A stretch of 64,000 nucleotides of DNA, from NCBI GenBank assembly GCA_035534435.1, contig DATLRX010000081.1, positions 1 to 64,000 of the forward strand. Direction: 5' to 3'. This document shows, piece after piece, positions 23,428 through 32,487 of this stretch. The position numbers and the translations under genes are program-made. How positions within the stretch are numbered: the first letter of the stretch is position 1; every line of letters begins with the position of its first letter. The notes under the pieces are model-generated. The model was given only the letters and a program-made list of their open reading frames with translations, did no database searches and was not told the origin of the DNA. Origin of the DNA: Palsa-851 sp035534435 (GTDB lineage: Bacteria > Chloroflexota > Dormibacteria > Aeolococcales > Aeolococcaceae).

Positions 23428-24141
23428 GTGGAAGGTCAGCAGGTGCGGGTGCTCGTGGTCGACGACGACGCCCTCGTCCGTCGAGCGGTGCGCCTCACGT
23501 GTGAGAGCGAGGGCTACACCGTTCAGGAAGCGGAGCGGGCGACCGAGGCACTCGGGCGCCTCGAGACCTTCCATCCAGACGTCGTGATCCTCGACCTCGT
23601 GCTCCCCGACCTCTCCGGCTTCGATCTCTGCAGGGAGATCCGCCGCGGGGGCCATCGCATGCCTGTGATCATCCTGAGCGCCAAGCACGACGAGATCGAC
23701 GTGGTGCTCGGCCTCGAGATCGGCGCGGACGACTACATCGCCAAGCCGTTCCGGCCACGCGAACTGCTGGCGCGCATCGGCGCCCACCTCCGCAGGGCCA
23801 GGGAGTTGCGCGGCGAGGACGAGCCACCCGACGGGCGCCTCGTCTTCCGCGATCTCGTGATCGATACCGCAGAGCGGCGCGTCTCACGCGCGGAGCAGGA
23901 CATCGTCCTCACCCACACCGAGTTCGACCTCCTCTCGTACCTCGCGTCGAACGCAGGCAAGGTGCTCTCCCGCGAACGGATCCTCAGCGCCGTCTGGGGG
24001 TACGAGCACCCCATCGAGACCCGGGTCATCGACGTCCACGTACGCAACCTCCGGCGCAAGATCGAGCCGGAACCGGGCCGGCCGCGGCACATCCTCGCCG
24101 TGCCAGGCGTCGGATACCGATTCGCGGGCCTCAGAACCTGA
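23428..24141 (+). CDS. OmpR/PhoB-type response regulator
   Basis: 237 residues. The receiver domain (about 5-118) has acidic pocket VVDDD, phospho-acceptor LDLVLPD and K in YIAKPF. The C-terminal winged helix (about 140-232) ends in VRNLRRKIEPEPGRPRHI...GVGYRF. No histidine kinase adjoins it, so it is an orphan here. GTG 23428 has a GAGGAA ribosome site. It diverges from the DUF4388 gene. Confidence 0.9.
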   Translation: MEGQQVRVLVVDDDALVRRAVRLTCESEGYTVQEAERATEALGRLETFHPDVVILDLVLPDLSGFDLCREIRRGGHRMPVIILSAKHDEIDVVLGLEIGADDYIAKPFRPRELLARIGAHLRRARELRGEDEPPDGRLVFRDLVIDTAERRVSRAEQDIVLTHTEFDLLSYLASNAGKVLSRERILSAVWGYEHPIETRVIDVHVRNLRRKIEPEPGRPRHILAVPGVGYRFAGLRT

Positions 24142-24150
24142 TCCCGGTCG

Positions 24151-24178
24151 CTGACGTGGGGGGGCTGCAAAGTACACT
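24151..24178 (+). promoter_or_regulatory. Promoter of the small membrane gene
   Basis: CTGACG (24151-24156), 16-bp spacer, TACACT (24173-24178). The -10 ends 7 nt before GTG 24186, so the mRNA is probably leaderless. Confidence 0.5.
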
Positions 24179-24185
24179 CGGCGTC

Positions 24186-24443
24186 GTGCGTACACCACCG
24201 ATGCTCGATTCCCGCGAGCCCGCCGCCGGCCGCAGCCGCCCCGATCCGGTGGTCTCGGTCACCGTGGGTGCCCTGGCCGTCATCGCGGTCGCGCTGCTCG
24301 CGGCCGCGGTCCTGGCGACCTATACCTACTCCACGCCGGACGTCGAACTGCCGCTGGTGATCGCCATCGCGCTGTTCTTCGTGGTCGTGGTCGGCGCCAA
24401 CCTCGTGCGCGTCGCCGTTCGCCATTTCCGGCCGGGTTCCTGA
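24186..24443 (+). CDS. Small two-helix membrane protein
   Basis: About 85 residues from GTG 24186; GTG 24156 and ATG 24201 are other starts, but the promoter at 24151-24178 argues against 24156. Two hydrophobic helices follow a Pro/Arg-rich N-terminus: VSVTVGALAVIAVALLAAAV and PLVIAIALFFVVVVGANLV. I do not recognise the family. It lies 4 bp before the next gene. Confidence 0.6.
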   Translation: MRTPPMLDSREPAAGRSRPDPVVSVTVGALAVIAVALLAAAVLATYTYSTPDVELPLVIAIALFFVVVVGANLVRVAVRHFRPGS

Positions 24444-24447
24444 GCGC

Positions 24448-25104
24448 GTGACGGAACATCCCGGCGCCGGACAGGCCGGGTCGGAACAGGCAGCCGACCG
24501 GCCGACGTTCCCCTCGTACGAGGAGTTCGCCTCGGACCTCCTCGAGGCCGTCGACGGCGTGGGGCTGAGCATCGAGGATGTCCGCCACCACCTCGAGCCC
24601 GGCCTGGGTGAGCGGCGATTCGAGTGCACCGTGCGGCTCACCGGCGATCCGCCGCCGCGCTATCACGTGCATGTCAGCTACACGTGGGACGCGTTGCTCA
24701 CGTTCATCTCCGCATACGGACCGGGGGCCGACTGCGAGCTGTATCACGACGACGATGAAGCGCAGGACTGCCCGCACCAGCAGATCACGCCGCAGGCATT
24801 CGTCGACGTCGAGGCCGAGTTCGTGCTCGGCGACGGCGGGTACGAGCTCCATGATCTGGACGAGGTCGGCGGCTGGGTCGAGATCGTGCAGACGTTGCTG
24901 GGCAAGGCGTTTCCCGACGACGACAGGCCGAGCGTGCATGTGGGAATCGCCGTCCTCGGCACGACGACGCTCGTCGAGAAGTTCACCGCCGAGCACTCGT
25001 GGTTCCTCGACTTCGAGAAACAGCCGGACCTGGCCGCGCTCGCGAAGCAGATCGACACCGCGCTGAAGCTGGTGCCGCAGCTCGCAGATCGCCTGCCGAT
25101 CTAG
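24448..25104 (+). CDS. Conserved hypothetical protein, unknown function
   Basis: 218 residues from GTG 24448, soluble, acidic, no signal peptide. Notable stretches are YHVHVSYTWDALLTFISAYG (about 70-90), an acidic His/Cys patch (CELYHDDDEAQDCPH, about 95-109) and a C-terminal LVPQLADRLPI. I do not recognise a family. It probably forms a two-gene unit with the small membrane gene. Confidence 0.55.
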   Translation: MTEHPGAGQAGSEQAADRPTFPSYEEFASDLLEAVDGVGLSIEDVRHHLEPGLGERRFECTVRLTGDPPPRYHVHVSYTWDALLTFISAYGPGADCELYHDDDEAQDCPHQQITPQAFVDVEAEFVLGDGGYELHDLDEVGGWVEIVQTLLGKAFPDDDRPSVHVGIAVLGTTTLVEKFTAEHSWFLDFEKQPDLAALAKQIDTALKLVPQLADRLPI

Positions 25105-25138
25105 CGGCGTTCCGCGCGAAACGCCGCCGCGGCGACTC

Positions 25139-26077
25139 TCATGCGAGGCATGTCAGCGGACGGCCGCCGTTGTACGTGACCATGTCTGCGAGCGCTGCGC
25201 GGAGGTCGATCCGAGCGCCGCGCGGTTGACCGTCGAGCTCCGCGTATGCGCGATGCAGATTGCCGACGATCCGCTCGACGTCCCGCAGCTCCGCGAACTC
25301 GCCGAGGTCGCAAGCGCGAGCGGCCTCGAGCGGGCTCTGATTCGCGGCTTTCCCCGTCATCGCGATCTCCTGCACGCGACGCAGGTATCCAAGGACCGTG
25401 TCGATCACCTCCGGGCCGCACACATCACCGTGACCAGGAACGATTGTCCGTGGGCTCAGCGCCTTCAGCGACTCGACGGCATCGACGGCGCCGCTGACGG
25501 ATCCCATCAACAGGAATGGCGACCCACCGTTGAACAGGAGGTCGCCGCTGAAGAGGATCGATCGATCCGGGATCCACAGAATCGAGTCGTTGGTCGTGTG
25601 CGCCGGCGTCCCGACATGCCTGAGGTCGCACTGGAGCTCGTCGACCCACACAGTGACCCGATCGCCATAGGTGAGAAACGGGGGAGCAAGCGAGAGATTG
25701 CCCCACGGTATGCTGTTCCAGATCCCCTCGTAGGACGGCTGGCCCGTCGCGATGACCTCGGTGCGACAGCTCTCGTGGGCCACGATCGTCGCTCCGTCGA
25801 AGAGGAAGTTCCCGTTGGTGTGGTCGCCGTGGTGATGCGTGTTGATGAGAGTCCGAATCGGGAGCGCTGACACCGATCGGATTGCAGCGAGATAGTCACG
25901 CGTCCGGCGCTCTGTTGCGCATGTGTCGACGCTGATGACACCGCCCGTGCCGACCAGGAAGCCGGTGTTGTTGATCCACCACGTCCCGTCGGGCTGAATG
26001 TACGCGAAGATCCCGTCGCCAACTTCCTCGATGCGCGGGGCTCCGGCCGTGCGGCTGTCGTGCAGGCTTGCGCTCAT
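25139..26077 (-). CDS. MBL-fold metallo-hydrolase
   Basis: 312 residues with the zinc motif THHHGDH (H81, H83, D85, H86), the later GTPAHTTNDSILW histidine, LFSGDLLF aspartate and VPGHGDVCG. This is a complete two-metal metallo-beta-lactamase fold. The substrate is unknown. Its start overlaps the folK stop (ATGA), so it is the last gene of the folP-folK unit. Confidence 0.87.
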   Translation of the reverse strand: MSASLHDSRTAGAPRIEEVGDGIFAYIQPDGTWWINNTGFLVGTGGVISVDTCATERRTRDYLAAIRSVSALPIRTLINTHHHGDHTNGNFLFDGATIVAHESCRTEVIATGQPSYEGIWNSIPWGNLSLAPPFLTYGDRVTVWVDELQCDLRHVGTPAHTTNDSILWIPDRSILFSGDLLFNGGSPFLLMGSVSGAVDAVESLKALSPRTIVPGHGDVCGPEVIDTVLGYLRRVQEIAMTGKAANQSPLEAARACDLGEFAELRDVERIVGNLHRAYAELDGQPRGARIDLRAALADMVTYNGGRPLTCLA

Positions 26078-26541
26078 GATTCCTCCAGTTCTCTGACCGA
26101 TGCGGGCCTGAAGCCGGCGGCGGAGAGCAGGTCGCGCTCGAACGGGCGGCGAGCGAGCTCCGGATGCGGGACGGCGAGACCCGGCTCGCGGACACTGATC
26201 TCACCGTGTTCACCGAGCAGCAGGATGTCGGCGTCCGCGACGCGGGGACCCCACCGATACGTGCTGCGACGTCCGGCTGCGCGCTCTGCGACGACGCAGT
26301 GCCCGAGCCAGCGATGCGGCGTCCAGGGCTCGGGGCTGCGCAACCGGACCACCTGATTGTGAAAGTCCCCCTGCGCCGTCACGCCGACTGGGCGGGTGAG
26401 GATCTCCGGTGACATCGCCGCGATCGACACCGCGTCCGCGGTCAGCGCATCTCGGAGCCGCGCAAGATTCGCGCCGCGGTGGCCGAGGTTGCTGCCCAGT
26501 GATACCCACGCGGTGTCGGTTGAGCTGTCGTCGGAGCTCAT
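26074..26541 (-). CDS. folK: HPPK, folate biosynthesis
   Basis: 155 residues. N-terminal WVSLGSNLGHRGANL and the active-site stretch RWGPRVADADILLL, then VPHPELARRPF, are diagnostic of 6-hydroxymethyl-7,8-dihydropterin pyrophosphokinase. It supplies the substrate for FolP. ATG 26541 overlaps the folP stop. Confidence 0.93.
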   Translation of the reverse strand: MSSDDSSTDTAWVSLGSNLGHRGANLARLRDALTADAVSIAAMSPEILTRPVGVTAQGDFHNQVVRLRSPEPWTPHRWLGHCVVAERAAGRRSTYRWGPRVADADILLLGEHGEISVREPGLAVPHPELARRPFERDLLSAAGFRPASVRELEES

Positions 26542-27782
26542 CCCGTCGGACCCGGGATCGGCACGCTCCTCAGCGACTCCGGTGTCCCGCGGACCACGGC
26601 ATCGGCGACGCGCAGCGCGCGGACTGTCGGCGCGACATCGTGCACCCGGACCATGTGCGCGCCGGCCTGCACAGCCAGCGTCGCGAAGGCGAGGCTGCCC
26701 TCGAGCCTCCTGCTCTGGTCCGCGCCGTCGGTGAGGAGGCCGATCGTCGACTTGCGTGACGGGCCGACGAGCACTGCGCGGCCGAGCCCGAGCAGCTCCC
26801 CGAGACGGCGGATCAGCTCCAGGTTGTGCGCGGGCGTCTTCGCGAACCCGAAACCCGGGTCGATGATCACGTGCTCGACCGGGATGCCGGCGTCCTCCGC
26901 TGCGGCAACGCTCTTGCGGAGCCCGAGGCAGACGTCCTCGAGGAGGTCGCCGTACTCGGTGCCGTGCTGGTTGTGCATGACGACGAGCCCCGTTCCCGGG
27001 TGCGACGCGACAACCCGGGCCATGTCCGGGTCCCCGCGCAAACCCCAGACGTCGTTGACGATGACGGCTCCGGAGTCGAGCGCCGCGTCCGCCACCGCGG
27101 CCTTGCGCGTGTCGATGCTGATCGGAATCGTCAGCCGGGCAGCAAGCGCGCGGATCACCGGGATGACGCGAGCCGTCTCGACCTCGACCGACACCGGCTC
27201 ACGCGTCTTCGACGGGCGCGTGCTCTCGCCGCCGATGTCGATGATGTCCGCACCCTCTTCGGCCAGCAACAGCGCGCGACGGACGGCTGCGTCGACGTCG
27301 TCACCGACGCCGTCGCCCGAGAACGAATCCGGCGTGGCGTTGACGATGCCCATCACGAGCGTGCGCGTGCCGAACGCCAGACGGTGGCCGGAGATGTCGA
27401 GCGGAGGTGGCGGCGTGAAGCGCGCCATGAGCACCGACCTGATCGCCGCTCCGACCTCCCCCGTCCGGTCACTCCACTCCGCGAGCTCGTCGGGCAGCGT
27501 AGCTGCGGTCAGCAGCGGCATGAGCACGACCGCGCGGTCACCGTCGCTGTTGGTGAGGACCTCGCCGCCGCCCTGGGCGACGAGCCGCTCGATGACACGC
27601 GTCTGATCCTGGGTCAGCCCCTGGAGCGCGAGTGCCTCGACGGCGCCGCGCCGCGCCAGCACGGTGAGCTTCTCCGGTGGAACACCCAGGCGCAGCACAG
27701 CGTCGCGCAGGGCATCGTCCGGGCCGGGCAGCAGCGGGCGCACGCTGTACCGAGCGGCGACCCGCGCGCTCGCCGCGCTCAC
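26538..27782 (-). CDS. folP: Dihydropteroate synthase with N-terminal extension
   Basis: 414 residues. The TIM-barrel core starts near 140 (LVMGIVNATPDSFSGDG), followed by IDIGGESTRP, ISIDTRKAAVADAAL and GPSRKS. It condenses p-aminobenzoate with the pterin made by FolK. The first about 130 residues form an extra domain seen in DHPS of some Clostridia, Archaea and Chloroflexota. It starts one base after the MaoC stop and overlaps folK. Confidence 0.93.
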   Translation of the reverse strand: MSAASARVAARYSVRPLLPGPDDALRDAVLRLGVPPEKLTVLARRGAVEALALQGLTQDQTRVIERLVAQGGGEVLTNSDGDRAVVLMPLLTAATLPDELAEWSDRTGEVGAAIRSVLMARFTPPPPLDISGHRLAFGTRTLVMGIVNATPDSFSGDGVGDDVDAAVRRALLLAEEGADIIDIGGESTRPSKTREPVSVEVETARVIPVIRALAARLTIPISIDTRKAAVADAALDSGAVIVNDVWGLRGDPDMARVVASHPGTGLVVMHNQHGTEYGDLLEDVCLGLRKSVAAAEDAGIPVEHVIIDPGFGFAKTPAHNLELIRRLGELLGLGRAVLVGPSRKSTIGLLTDGADQSRRLEGSLAFATLAVQAGAHMVRVHDVAPTVRALRVADAVVRGTPESLRSVPIPGPTG

Positions 27783-27783
27783 G

Positions 27784-28278
27784 TCAGCCTTCGCCGGCGG
27801 GGATGTCCGGCGGCTGCAGCTCTCCGGCTTCGCGTTTGGGCACCATCACACGGCGCTTGAAGATGCAGACACGCTCACCGCGCTGGTTGAACGCGCGCGT
27901 CTCGACGGTGACGATCCCGCGATCAGGCTTGGTCGAGGACTCGCGCTTCTCCAGCACCGTGGTCTCCGCGTAGATTGTGTCGCCGTGGAACGTCGGATGC
28001 TCGTGTTTGAGCGACTCGACCTCGAGGTTGGCGATGGCCTTGCCGCTGATGTCGGCGACGCTCATCCCGATCGCGAGGCTGTACACGAGGTTGCCGACCA
28101 CGACATTGCGGCCGAACTCGGTCTTCGTCTCCGCGTAATGCGCATCCGTGTGGAGCGGGTGATGGTTCATGGTGATGAGGCAGAAGAGGTGGTCGTCCGC
28201 CTCGGTGATCGTCTTGCCGGGCCAGTGCCTGTAGGTGGTGCCCACCTCGAACTCCTCGAAGTAGCGGCCGAACTGCAT
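27784..28278 (-). CDS. MaoC-type hydratase (mesaconyl-CoA hydratase-like)
   Basis: 164 residues, hot-dog fold. GRYFEEFEVGTTYRHWPGKTITEAD and MNHHPLHTDAHYAE carry the catalytic Asp/His pair of the R-hydratase motif. The type resembles actinobacterial proteins linked to mesaconyl-CoA hydration and found beside CitE-like lyases and acyl-CoA dehydrogenases. Both occur within 5 kb here. Substrate assignment is inference. Confidence 0.82.
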   Translation of the reverse strand: MQFGRYFEEFEVGTTYRHWPGKTITEADDHLFCLITMNHHPLHTDAHYAETKTEFGRNVVVGNLVYSLAIGMSVADISGKAIANLEVESLKHEHPTFHGDTIYAETTVLEKRESSTKPDRGIVTVETRAFNQRGERVCIFKRRVMVPKREAGELQPPDIPAGEG

Positions 28279-28284
28279 GGCGGT

Positions 28285-28830
28285 TCAGGCCGCGGCGGGC
28301 GCGTCCGCCGACCGCAGCGCGCCGAGGACGCGATCGAGCGGCGCATGGTCGCCGGCCGTTCCGCTGACATGCCGGTAGAGCACCTTGGTGCCCGGTGCGA
28401 TGACGAGGACACCACCCTGCTGGAACGGGTGACCTTTGGTGGTGGTCTGCCGGGCGCCGCTGCTGAACGCCCGCAGTCCGGCTCCCCATGCCCTCGGGCC
28501 GAGAGTCGACATCAGCCCGGAGCGGGCGCCGATCGCACGGTAGGTGACGAGGTCCGGGTCGGTGAGCACCGTCGAGTCGGGGGCGAAACGCTTCTGGAAC
28601 CATGCGGCGGCGCGCGGCGTGCCGTTGCCGACGAAGACGATCCCGCCGTGCATCGCCTCGATCGCGGGGCGTGCGGCGCGAATCTCGGCGACGTGCTCAC
28701 GGCAGAAGACGCAGCCGAAATGGCGCAACCAGACGGCGACGGCGGGGTGGTCGCGCCACGAGTCGGCGATGCGGACGGAGCCGCCGTCCGCGCCCAGGAC
28801 CGTGGCGGAAGCGAGCGCGCGTGTGTCCAT
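28285..28830 (-). CDS. Peroxiredoxin-like AhpC/TSA family protein
   Basis: 181 residues, thioredoxin fold. WLRHFGCVFCREHVAEI gives a CxxC at about 40-43, as in the PRXL2/AhpC-TSA_2 group rather than classic peroxiredoxins. VLTDPDLVTYRAIGAR and GGVLVIAPGTKVLYRHVSG follow. It may reduce thiols or peroxides. It starts the leftward unit that continues into MaoC and folP. Confidence 0.8.
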   Translation of the reverse strand: MDTRALASATVLGADGGSVRIADSWRDHPAVAVWLRHFGCVFCREHVAEIRAARPAIEAMHGGIVFVGNGTPRAAAWFQKRFAPDSTVLTDPDLVTYRAIGARSGLMSTLGPRAWGAGLRAFSSGARQTTTKGHPFQQGGVLVIAPGTKVLYRHVSGTAGDHAPLDRVLGALRSADAPAAA

Positions 28831-28856
28831 GCCTCACCCTACTGTACGTGCCTGCG

Positions 28857-29720
28857 ATGCGATCCCGCCCCGAAGCGTCGGACTCCAGCGCCGCCGTGGT
28901 GCACGGCGACTCGCTCGACGTCCTCCGCGCGCTGCCGGACGGATGCGCCGGTCTCGTGTACGTCGATCCACCGTTCAACACCGGCGGACCGCGGCGGGGA
29001 GTGCGAACCACCGCGACGCAGGACGTGGAGGCGACACGAGTCGGGTTCGCAGGCCGCCGGTACCGGACGGAGCGATCGCCCGGCGCGCGTTTCGAGGATG
29101 ACTTCGACGACTACATCGGATGGCTGCGACCCAGGCTCGTGGAGACGCGCCGCATCCTGGCCGCTCACGGCAGCCTCTACTTCCACATCGATCCTCGGGA
29201 GTCGCACTACTGCAAGGTGCTGCTCGACGAGGTGTTCGGCCGCGGGTGCTTCCTCAACGAGGTGGTGTGGGCGTACGACTATGGGGCGCGGACCAAACGG
29301 CGTTGGCCCGCCAAGCACGACGTCATCCTCGTCTACGTGCGCGACCCGGGCCGCTATCACTTCGACGCGAGCGAGGTGACGCGCGAGCCGTACATGGCGC
29401 CTCGCCTGCAGACGCCGGAGCGAGCTGCGCGCGGCAAGTTGCCCACGGACGTGTGGTGGCACACCATCGTGCCGACGTCGTCCCGCGAGCGCACCGGGTA
29501 TCCCACGCAGAAGCCTCTCGGCATCCTGCGCAGGATCGTCGCGGCCTCGTCGCGGCCGGGGGAGCTCGTGGTCGACTGGTGCGCCGGGAGCGGCACCACG
29601 GGCGTGGCCGCCGCCGAGCTCGGACGGCGCTTCCTGCTCGTCGACAATCAGGCGGACGCGATTGCGGTCATGCGCGTCCGGCTGGCACGCGTGCCCGGCC
29701 TGGAGGTCGTCACGCGCTGA
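28857..29720 (+). CDS. Orphan DNA methyltransferase, DPPF type
   Basis: 287 residues. The catalytic motif YVDPPFN lies near 40 and the AdoMet motif VDWCAGSGTTG near 240: the beta-class order of N6-adenine/N4-cytosine methylases. TGYPTQKPLGIL precedes the AdoMet motif as in that class. No restriction gene adjoins. ATG 28857 is used; GTG 28848 is possible. TACTGT at 28840-28845 is a likely -10. The 3' end overlaps the acyl-CoA dehydrogenase by 11 bp. Confidence 0.87.
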   Translation: MRSRPEASDSSAAVVHGDSLDVLRALPDGCAGLVYVDPPFNTGGPRRGVRTTATQDVEATRVGFAGRRYRTERSPGARFEDDFDDYIGWLRPRLVETRRILAAHGSLYFHIDPRESHYCKVLLDEVFGRGCFLNEVVWAYDYGARTKRRWPAKHDVILVYVRDPGRYHFDASEVTREPYMAPRLQTPERAARGKLPTDVWWHTIVPTSSRERTGYPTQKPLGILRRIVAASSRPGELVVDWCAGSGTTGVAAAELGRRFLLVDNQADAIAVMRVRLARVPGLEVVTR

Positions 29721-30873
29721 TGCGATAGCGCTCCAGCAGTCCCTTGGCGATGATGACGCGCTGAATCTCGTTGGTGCCCTCGCCGATGATCAGGAGTGGG
29801 GCGTCTCGATACAGACGCTCCACCTCGTACTCCTTCGAGAAGCCGTAGCCGCCGTGCACGCGCATCGCCTCGCTCACGACCTCGAAGCACGTCTCGGTGG
29901 CGAAGAGCTTCGCCATCCCGCACTCGATGTCCGCGCGCTCGCCGGCATCCTTCTTGCGCGCCGCGAAGTTCGTGAGGAGGCGCGCCGCCTGGATCTTCGT
30001 CGCCATGTCCGCGAGCTTGAACTGGATCGCCTGATGGTCGGCGATCGGCACGCCGAAGGCATGACGCTGCTGCGCATACCTGATGGCGAGCTCGAACGCG
30101 CGCTGCGCGACACCGACGCCGCGTGCCGCAACGTTCACGCGGCCCAGCTCGATGGCCGCCATCATCTGCTTGAACCCCTGTCCTTCCACGCCGCCGAGCA
30201 GGTTCGAGAGGGGCTGACGGTTGTTGTCGAACACGAGCTCCGTCGTCTCGACACCCCGGTAACCGAGCTTCTCGATGTGGCGGGACGCCGTGAACCCGGG
30301 GTACTGCTTCTCGGCGAGGATGCACGACATGCCGCGGTGCGGCGGGATCGCGTCGGGGTCGGTCTTGACCAGCGTCGCGACGACGGTCGAGTGCGCCCCG
30401 TTCGTCGCCCACATCTTCGTGCCGTTGATGACGTACTCGCCGCCGTCGAGGACCGCGCGAGTCTGGATGGCCTGCACGTCGGAGCCGCAGTTGGGTTCGC
30501 TCATCGAGAAGCCGCCATGGAACTCGCCGGTCGCCATTCGCGGCAGGAAGCGCTGGCGCTGCTCGTCGGTGCCGAACTTCTCGATCAGGAAGCTGACGAT
30601 GAAGTGGGTGTTGATGATGCCGGTGATCGACATCCAGCCACGGGCGATCTCCTCGCACACCATGGCGTAGGTCGCGTAGTCGAGCCCGGCCCCGCCGTAC
30701 GCCTCGGGTACCGCGAAACCGAAGAATCCGAGCTGCTTCATCTGCGCGACGATCCGTTCGGGGTAGGTGTCGTCGTGCTCCAGGTCGTGCGCGACCGGGA
30801 TGATCTCCCGCTCCACGAAATCCCGGACCATGCCGACGATCTCGCGCTGTTCGGTCGTCAGGTCGATGGACAC
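29710..30873 (-). CDS. Acyl-CoA dehydrogenase
   Basis: 387 residues, full length. It shows FAVPEAYGGAGLDY, the FAD-binding FSMSEPNCGSDVQ, CFEVVSEAMRVHGGYGFSKEYEVERLYRDA and the terminal LLIIGEGTNEIQRVIIAKGLL. The catalytic glutamate is in the IGEGTNEIQ region, as in short- and branched-chain enzymes. It uses FAD and passes electrons to ETF. The substrate is unknown. Confidence 0.93.
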   Translation of the reverse strand: MSIDLTTEQREIVGMVRDFVEREIIPVAHDLEHDDTYPERIVAQMKQLGFFGFAVPEAYGGAGLDYATYAMVCEEIARGWMSITGIINTHFIVSFLIEKFGTDEQRQRFLPRMATGEFHGGFSMSEPNCGSDVQAIQTRAVLDGGEYVINGTKMWATNGAHSTVVATLVKTDPDAIPPHRGMSCILAEKQYPGFTASRHIEKLGYRGVETTELVFDNNRQPLSNLLGGVEGQGFKQMMAAIELGRVNVAARGVGVAQRAFELAIRYAQQRHAFGVPIADHQAIQFKLADMATKIQAARLLTNFAARKKDAGERADIECGMAKLFATETCFEVVSEAMRVHGGYGFSKEYEVERLYRDAPLLIIGEGTNEIQRVIIAKGLLERYRISA

Positions 30874-30879
30874 GGCACG

Positions 30880-30885
30880 AGTCTA
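30880..30885 (-). promoter_or_regulatory. -10 box of the acyl-CoA dehydrogenase gene (leaderless)
   Basis: On the minus strand TAGACT ends 6 nt before ATG 30873, and no ribosome site is present. Confidence 0.45.
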
Positions 30886-30889
30886 GCCG

Positions 30890-31615
30890 TCAGGCCTGTG
30901 CGTCCCCGAGGATGTGCACCCGCGCCCCTTGCAGCGAGGGCGCCGCCAGAACCCGCTCGACAGCGAACGAGACCTCGAGCAGGGCCCGGTTGAACGCGAC
31001 GTACGACGGATCGCCGTTGCAGTGGAGGCGAGTCCGCTCGAACCCTGCCGCGTTCAGCAATCGCCGCAGCCGGTCGCGGCTGTTGGCTCGATAGCGGACG
31101 GGATACGCATCTCCCTCGCCGCGGCCGTACAGGCGCCGGGTCAGCACGGCATGAAAGCGATGGGGGATGGCACGGATCATCCATGCGTTGTAGTTCCATG
31201 CGTTGGGGGTCACGAAGAGGAAGTGCCCGCCGTCGACGAGCACGCGGCGCACCTCCGAGAACACCAGGCCGGGATGGTCGAGGTGCTCGAGCACCCACGC
31301 CGACGCGACGATGTCGAACGATGCGGCCGCAAACGGCAGCTCCTCGCCCGAACCGACGACTCGATGCGTGACCACGCGGTTGCCGGCGAGTGCGCCCGGG
31401 TCCGGGTCAACGCCGACGACCGTGCTCTCGGGCGCGCACGACAGATCGTCGCCGTGCAGTCCGTTGCGCCCGCAGCCGAGGTCCAGAATCCGCGCTCCAG
31501 GGTGCGCGACGTTCCCGATCAAGGCGCGATATCGCGTCACGCTGTCCACCCACGACGGGTTGCGACGTCGGTACTCGTCCCGCGCTCGAACCTGTCGCTC
31601 GAAGCCTCCCGCCAT
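30890..31615 (-). CDS. SAM-dependent methyltransferase (type 11)
   Basis: 241 residues from ATG 31615. Motif I is ARILDLGCGRNGLHG (about 41-55), motif II VVGVDPDPGAL and a post-motif SAWVLEHLDHPGLVFSEVRRVLVDGG. This is a class I methyltransferase of the ubiE/type 11 group. The C-terminal NSRDRLRRLLNAAGF suggests a small-molecule or lipid substrate. It diverges from the second DNA methyltransferase. Confidence 0.85.
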   Translation of the reverse strand: MAGGFERQVRARDEYRRRNPSWVDSVTRYRALIGNVAHPGARILDLGCGRNGLHGDDLSCAPESTVVGVDPDPGALAGNRVVTHRVVGSGEELPFAAASFDIVASAWVLEHLDHPGLVFSEVRRVLVDGGHFLFVTPNAWNYNAWMIRAIPHRFHAVLTRRLYGRGEGDAYPVRYRANSRDRLRRLLNAAGFERTRLHCNGDPSYVAFNRALLEVSFAVERVLAAPSLQGARVHILGDAQA

Positions 31616-31624
31616 GCGGTTGGC

Positions 31625-31630
31625 AGTGTA
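31625..31630 (-). promoter_or_regulatory. -10 box of the type-11 methyltransferase (leaderless)
   Basis: TACACT on the minus strand ends 9 nt before ATG 31615. Confidence 0.4.
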
Positions 31631-31647
31631 GGCCGAGCCCGCACTGC

Positions 31648-31653
31648 TACAGT
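31648..31653 (+). promoter_or_regulatory. -10 box of the second DNA methyltransferase (leaderless)
   Basis: TACAGT ends 8 nt before the in-frame GTG at 31662. It lies back to back with the minus-strand -10 at 31625-31630, so the two genes share a compact divergent promoter. Confidence 0.4.
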
Positions 31654-31661
31654 TGCGCGAT

Positions 31662-32444
31662 GTGCGAACGGCCGTTCGCGAGATGATCGCCCGCCCGCTT
31701 GACGGAGCCGCGGCGGCTTCCGACGCTGCGATCGGACATTTCGACATCCGCACGCAGGACTGCATCGCGTTCCTCCGCGATCAGCCCGACTCCTCGGTCG
31801 ACATCATCGTCACCGACCCGGCGTACTCCGGCATGAATCAGCACATGCGTTTCGGACACGGTCGCATCGTCGGCAGCTATGGCAAACCGGACAACGAGCG
31901 CTGGTTCCACGAGTTCTCCGACGACCCGGAGACGTATCGCGTGTTCCTGTCGGAGTGCGCGCGGGTGCTCCGCCAGGACCGGCACGTCTACATCATGTTC
32001 GACAGCTTCTCGATGCTGTCGCTCGGCGCGCTCGTGCGCGAGCACTTCGATGTGAAGGGCGTCATCGTCTGGGACAAGATGCACCTCGGGATGGGCCATT
32101 ACTTCCGCCGCCGCCACGAGCAGATCGTGTTCGCGAGCAAGGGCCGGCGCAAGGTCGCGCGCCGCGACATGCCCGACGTGTGGGCGGTGCAGCGCGTGCA
32201 TCGCGGGGCCTATCCCACGCAGAAACCCGTACGGCTCTTCGAGATGATGCTCGATGCCAGCGCCGAGCCCGGGTTCACGGTGTGCGACCCCTTCTGCGGC
32301 AGCGGTTCATCAGGGGTCGCCGCACTGCGTTCCGGCTGCGACTTCATCGGCGCCGATATCGACCCGCGCGCGATCGACCTCGCAGGCGATCGATTGACCG
32401 CGTTCGCCACGACGGGCCAGGACCTGCTCGAACCGGCTCGCTGA
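31662..32444 (+). CDS. Orphan DNA methyltransferase, DPAY type
   Basis: About 260 residues from GTG 31662 (ATG 31683 and TTG 31653 are alternatives). Catalytic motif VTDPAYSGMN lies near 48 and AdoMet motif CDPFCGSGSSG near 210, the beta-class order. AYPTQKPVRLFEMM precedes the AdoMet motif. No restriction enzyme is nearby. It resembles the first methylase in layout but differs in the catalytic tetrapeptide, so the target may differ. Confidence 0.85.
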   Translation: MRTAVREMIARPLDGAAAASDAAIGHFDIRTQDCIAFLRDQPDSSVDIIVTDPAYSGMNQHMRFGHGRIVGSYGKPDNERWFHEFSDDPETYRVFLSECARVLRQDRHVYIMFDSFSMLSLGALVREHFDVKGVIVWDKMHLGMGHYFRRRHEQIVFASKGRRKVARRDMPDVWAVQRVHRGAYPTQKPVRLFEMMLDASAEPGFTVCDPFCGSGSSGVAALRSGCDFIGADIDPRAIDLAGDRLTAFATTGQDLLEPAR

Positions 32445-32487
32445 CGAACGTCCCCGCTACCGGCACGACCGTATCGAGCGACCCAGG

